DNA of 64,000 bases. It comes from an uncultured Fusobacteriaceae bacterium (GTDB taxonomy: Bacteria; Fusobacteriota; Fusobacteriia; Fusobacteriales; Fusobacteriaceae). Numbering within the stretch: position 1 is the stretch's first letter; each line of letters opens with the position of its first letter. A model generated the notes under the pieces. That model was not told the DNA's origin. It saw only the letters and a list, made by a program, of their open reading frames with translations, and searched no databases. A program made the position numbers and the translations under genes. The stretch spans positions 78,554 to 142,553 of the forward strand of contig CAMQWJ010000004.1 in assembly GCA_947038515.1 (NCBI GenBank), given 5' to 3'. Shown piece after piece: positions 62,877 to 64,000 of this stretch.

Positions 62877-63778
62877 AAAGAAGATTAGGAAAGTTATTAA
62901 AAGTATTGTTGTTGCTATTAATATTTATTCCATCAGAAGGTGGATTATTTACTAGTAATAATAGTAAAGTATTAAAAAGATATAATGAAGCTTTAAAAGA
63001 TGAATTTTATTTTATAAGGGGATTGGATAGAGAAAGGAGCTTGTCAACGAATATAAAATATAGGGGTTTGTTGTATAGTAAGAAAATGAAAGAAGCAGGA
63101 GTGAGAGGTTTTTTAGAAATAGGTATAGAGAATTTAGATGATATAGTAGTCTATGGTACAACATATAGAAGTGTCTTAGCAGGAGAAGAAGTAAATAAAA
63201 TATTTGAAGATGAAGCCAAGAAATTTTTTGGTGATAAGATTTTACTACAAAATACAACAGATGGTTATTTTAGTAAAGGGTCAGCCGAAGCAATAAAAAA
63301 AAAATTTACAAAAGTACCTAAGGATAATAAGGGTAAAACTCTTGAAGAGATACTGGATAGTAAAGGTGGATTTCGTCAAACCTTCGTGACTGTATTTGTA
63401 AAAGACATAAAGAAAATAGATGAGCTAGAATATAGAAAAAAGGCATTAGATTTAGCTAACTATATGTTTGATAATTTAAATGTAACGACCTCGTTACAGA
63501 TATTTATAAGAGACGAAAGCTATTTAGAAGATTATGAGAAAATAGAATCAACGATAGCTCCTGGGTTTAGAGAAGATAAAGAAATAAAAGAGATATTAGA
63601 GAAAATAAAGAAAAAAGAAAGAATAAGTGAAGAAGAGAAGTTAAAGTTACTAAGTGTGATGTATAGGTATTTTAGATCTGATGATGAGGTTAATATGGTA
63701 GTTTGGATGAGAGAAAAAAGTGATTTTCCATTGGAAGTAATTTATAGAGAATATAAAAATGGAAAAAGAGTAAATTAA
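62873..63778 (+). CDS. Unknown membrane-anchored protein, cassette copy 2
   Basis: A 301-aa paralogue of the product at 61537-62460, identical for the first 230 or so residues including the hydrophobic N-terminus, then diverging (EIKEILEKIKKKERISEEEK against EIKVILKKVKKKEAISEAEK) with a shorter tail ending EYKNGKRVN. It has the same ribosome site AAAGGGGAAGAG as copy 1. It is expressed either by read-through from the promoter at 61469 or not at all, since no promoter was duplicated. Function unknown. Confidence 0.7.
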   Translation: MKRRLGKLLKVLLLLLIFIPSEGGLFTSNNSKVLKRYNEALKDEFYFIRGLDRERSLSTNIKYRGLLYSKKMKEAGVRGFLEIGIENLDDIVVYGTTYRSVLAGEEVNKIFEDEAKKFFGDKILLQNTTDGYFSKGSAEAIKKKFTKVPKDNKGKTLEEILDSKGGFRQTFVTVFVKDIKKIDELEYRKKALDLANYMFDNLNVTTSLQIFIRDESYLEDYEKIESTIAPGFREDKEIKEILEKIKKKERISEEEKLKLLSVMYRYFRSDDEVNMVVWMREKSDFPLEVIYREYKNGKRVN

Positions 63779-63793
63779 AGGGGGTAATTAGAA

Positions 63794-64000
63794 ATGAAAG
63801 ATGTAGTCTATTTAAATTTTGCCCAATTAGCGTATTTTGATTGGCATAAACTTACAGTTAAAGATATAAAAGAAGTTAAAGCTAGTGTAGAAAGTTTAAT
63901 TGATGATGAGAAGACTTGGGGAATACTTTTACCCTCTGGCTTAAAAGATAGCCATGAGGTAGAAGAAATAAATGGAATAAAAATGTATCAAGCAGCAGAT
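63794..64000 (+). CDS. Lipase-like (Mbeg1/DUF2974-type) protein, cassette copy 2, cut by window edge
   Basis: ATG at 63794 with AGGGGGT upstream opens a frame of at least 69 codons to the window end: MKDVVYLNFAQLAYFDWHKL, then KTWGILLPSGLKDSHEVEEI and NGIKMYQAAD. It parallels the truncated gene at 62463 (same start and several identical blocks) but is diverged by about a third. If it is full length it should continue into a hydrolase domain with a GxSxG nucleophile elbow beyond the window, which would confirm the family. Follows copy 2 of the anchored protein after 15 bases. Confidence 0.7.
   Translation, partial: MKDVVYLNFAQLAYFDWHKLTVKDIKEVKASVESLIDDEKTWGILLPSGLKDSHEVEEINGIKMYQAAD

Larger units (their letters stand above)
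61520..63564 (+). repeat. Tandem duplication: 709-bp identical copies 1336 bp apart
   Basis: 61520-62228 and 62856-63564 appear identical base for base by eye. The identity starts abruptly 17 bases before the ATG of each first gene (within the ribosome site) and ends abruptly at 62229/63565, after which the copies fall to roughly 80% similarity. Left of the identity the sequences are unrelated. Confidence 0.88.

Noticed and set aside
1..64000. CRISPR arrays, tRNA or rRNA genes, insertion sequences
   Set aside because: No regularly spaced short repeats with unique spacers, no tRNA-like cloverleaf with CCA-type arms, and no transposase frames or IS ends were noticed on either strand.

Overview
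The window is a chromosomal segment of a low-GC diderm anaerobe, most likely a member of the Fusobacteriota (Fusobacteriaceae). The evidence is the very AT-rich, gene-dense sequence, an LPS heptose kinase beside clostridia-like anaerobic genes (hcp, flavodoxin, formate-THF ligase, AGCS and NhaC sodium-coupled carriers), and the order gyrA-gyrB-dciA-like-recF-yaaA | rpmH-rnpA-yidD-yidC-jag-mnmE. This is inference from gene content; no rRNA or tRNA gene was seen.

Layout. 1-5.7 kb (minus): a partial gene of unknown function, then ispA, xseB, rsmD, queA, prmC and prfA as one translation/isoprenoid operon. 5.9-11.2 kb (plus): a tightly overlapping type IV pilus/type II secretion-like operon with four pilin-like proteins, a PilC/GspF platform protein and PilN- and PilO-like proteins. 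11.3-13.7 kb (plus): heptose kinase, ispF and a PTS IIA-CBS protein. 13.8-16.9 kb: hybrid-cluster protein and a ferredoxin-like partner, divergent from a Crp/Fnr regulator with a palindromic operator between them. 16.9-28.5 kb: M20 peptidase, flavodoxin, alanine symporter, spoVG, ispE, rqcP, mazG, mfd, NhaC antiporter and MscS. 28.5-42.1 kb (minus): pth, pheT, pheS, phosphodiesterase, USP-like protein, gyrA, gyrB, dciA-like gene, recF, yaaA and a 632-aa plasmid-type replication initiator. 42.1-42.7 kb: an AT-rich repeat-bearing intergenic region where gene direction flips, the probable chromosomal origin. 42.7-46.4 kb (plus): rpmH, rnpA, yidD, yidC, jag, mnmE. 46.5-50.4 kb: a DUF3100 transporter-like pair, an M20 amidohydrolase and a D-2-hydroxyacid dehydrogenase. 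50.4-54.9 kb: carAB with a leader peptide and terminator in front. 55.0-56.1 kb: two-subunit chromate transporter. 56.1-59.4 kb: a decaying accessory region (Fic remnant, YwqK-type repeat lipoproteins, broken PTS IICB gene). 59.7-61.3 kb: fhs. 61.5-64.0 kb: a recently duplicated two-gene cassette running off the end.

Most notable points. (1) The place normally held by dnaA (and dnaN) next to rpmH and recF is held by a RepA-like initiator without a Walker A motif, beside iteron-like repeats and no clear DnaA box. (2) CarA lacks both the glutaminase cysteine (Gly251) and histidine (Asn333), suggesting an ammonia-dependent carbamoyl phosphate synthetase. (3) carAB is preceded by a 44-codon U-rich leader ORF whose stop codon lies inside an intrinsic terminator, an architecture like enterobacterial pyrBI attenuation. 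(4) PrmC carries a duplicated N-terminal domain. (5) The tandem cassette at the right end has 709 identical bases followed by abrupt divergence.
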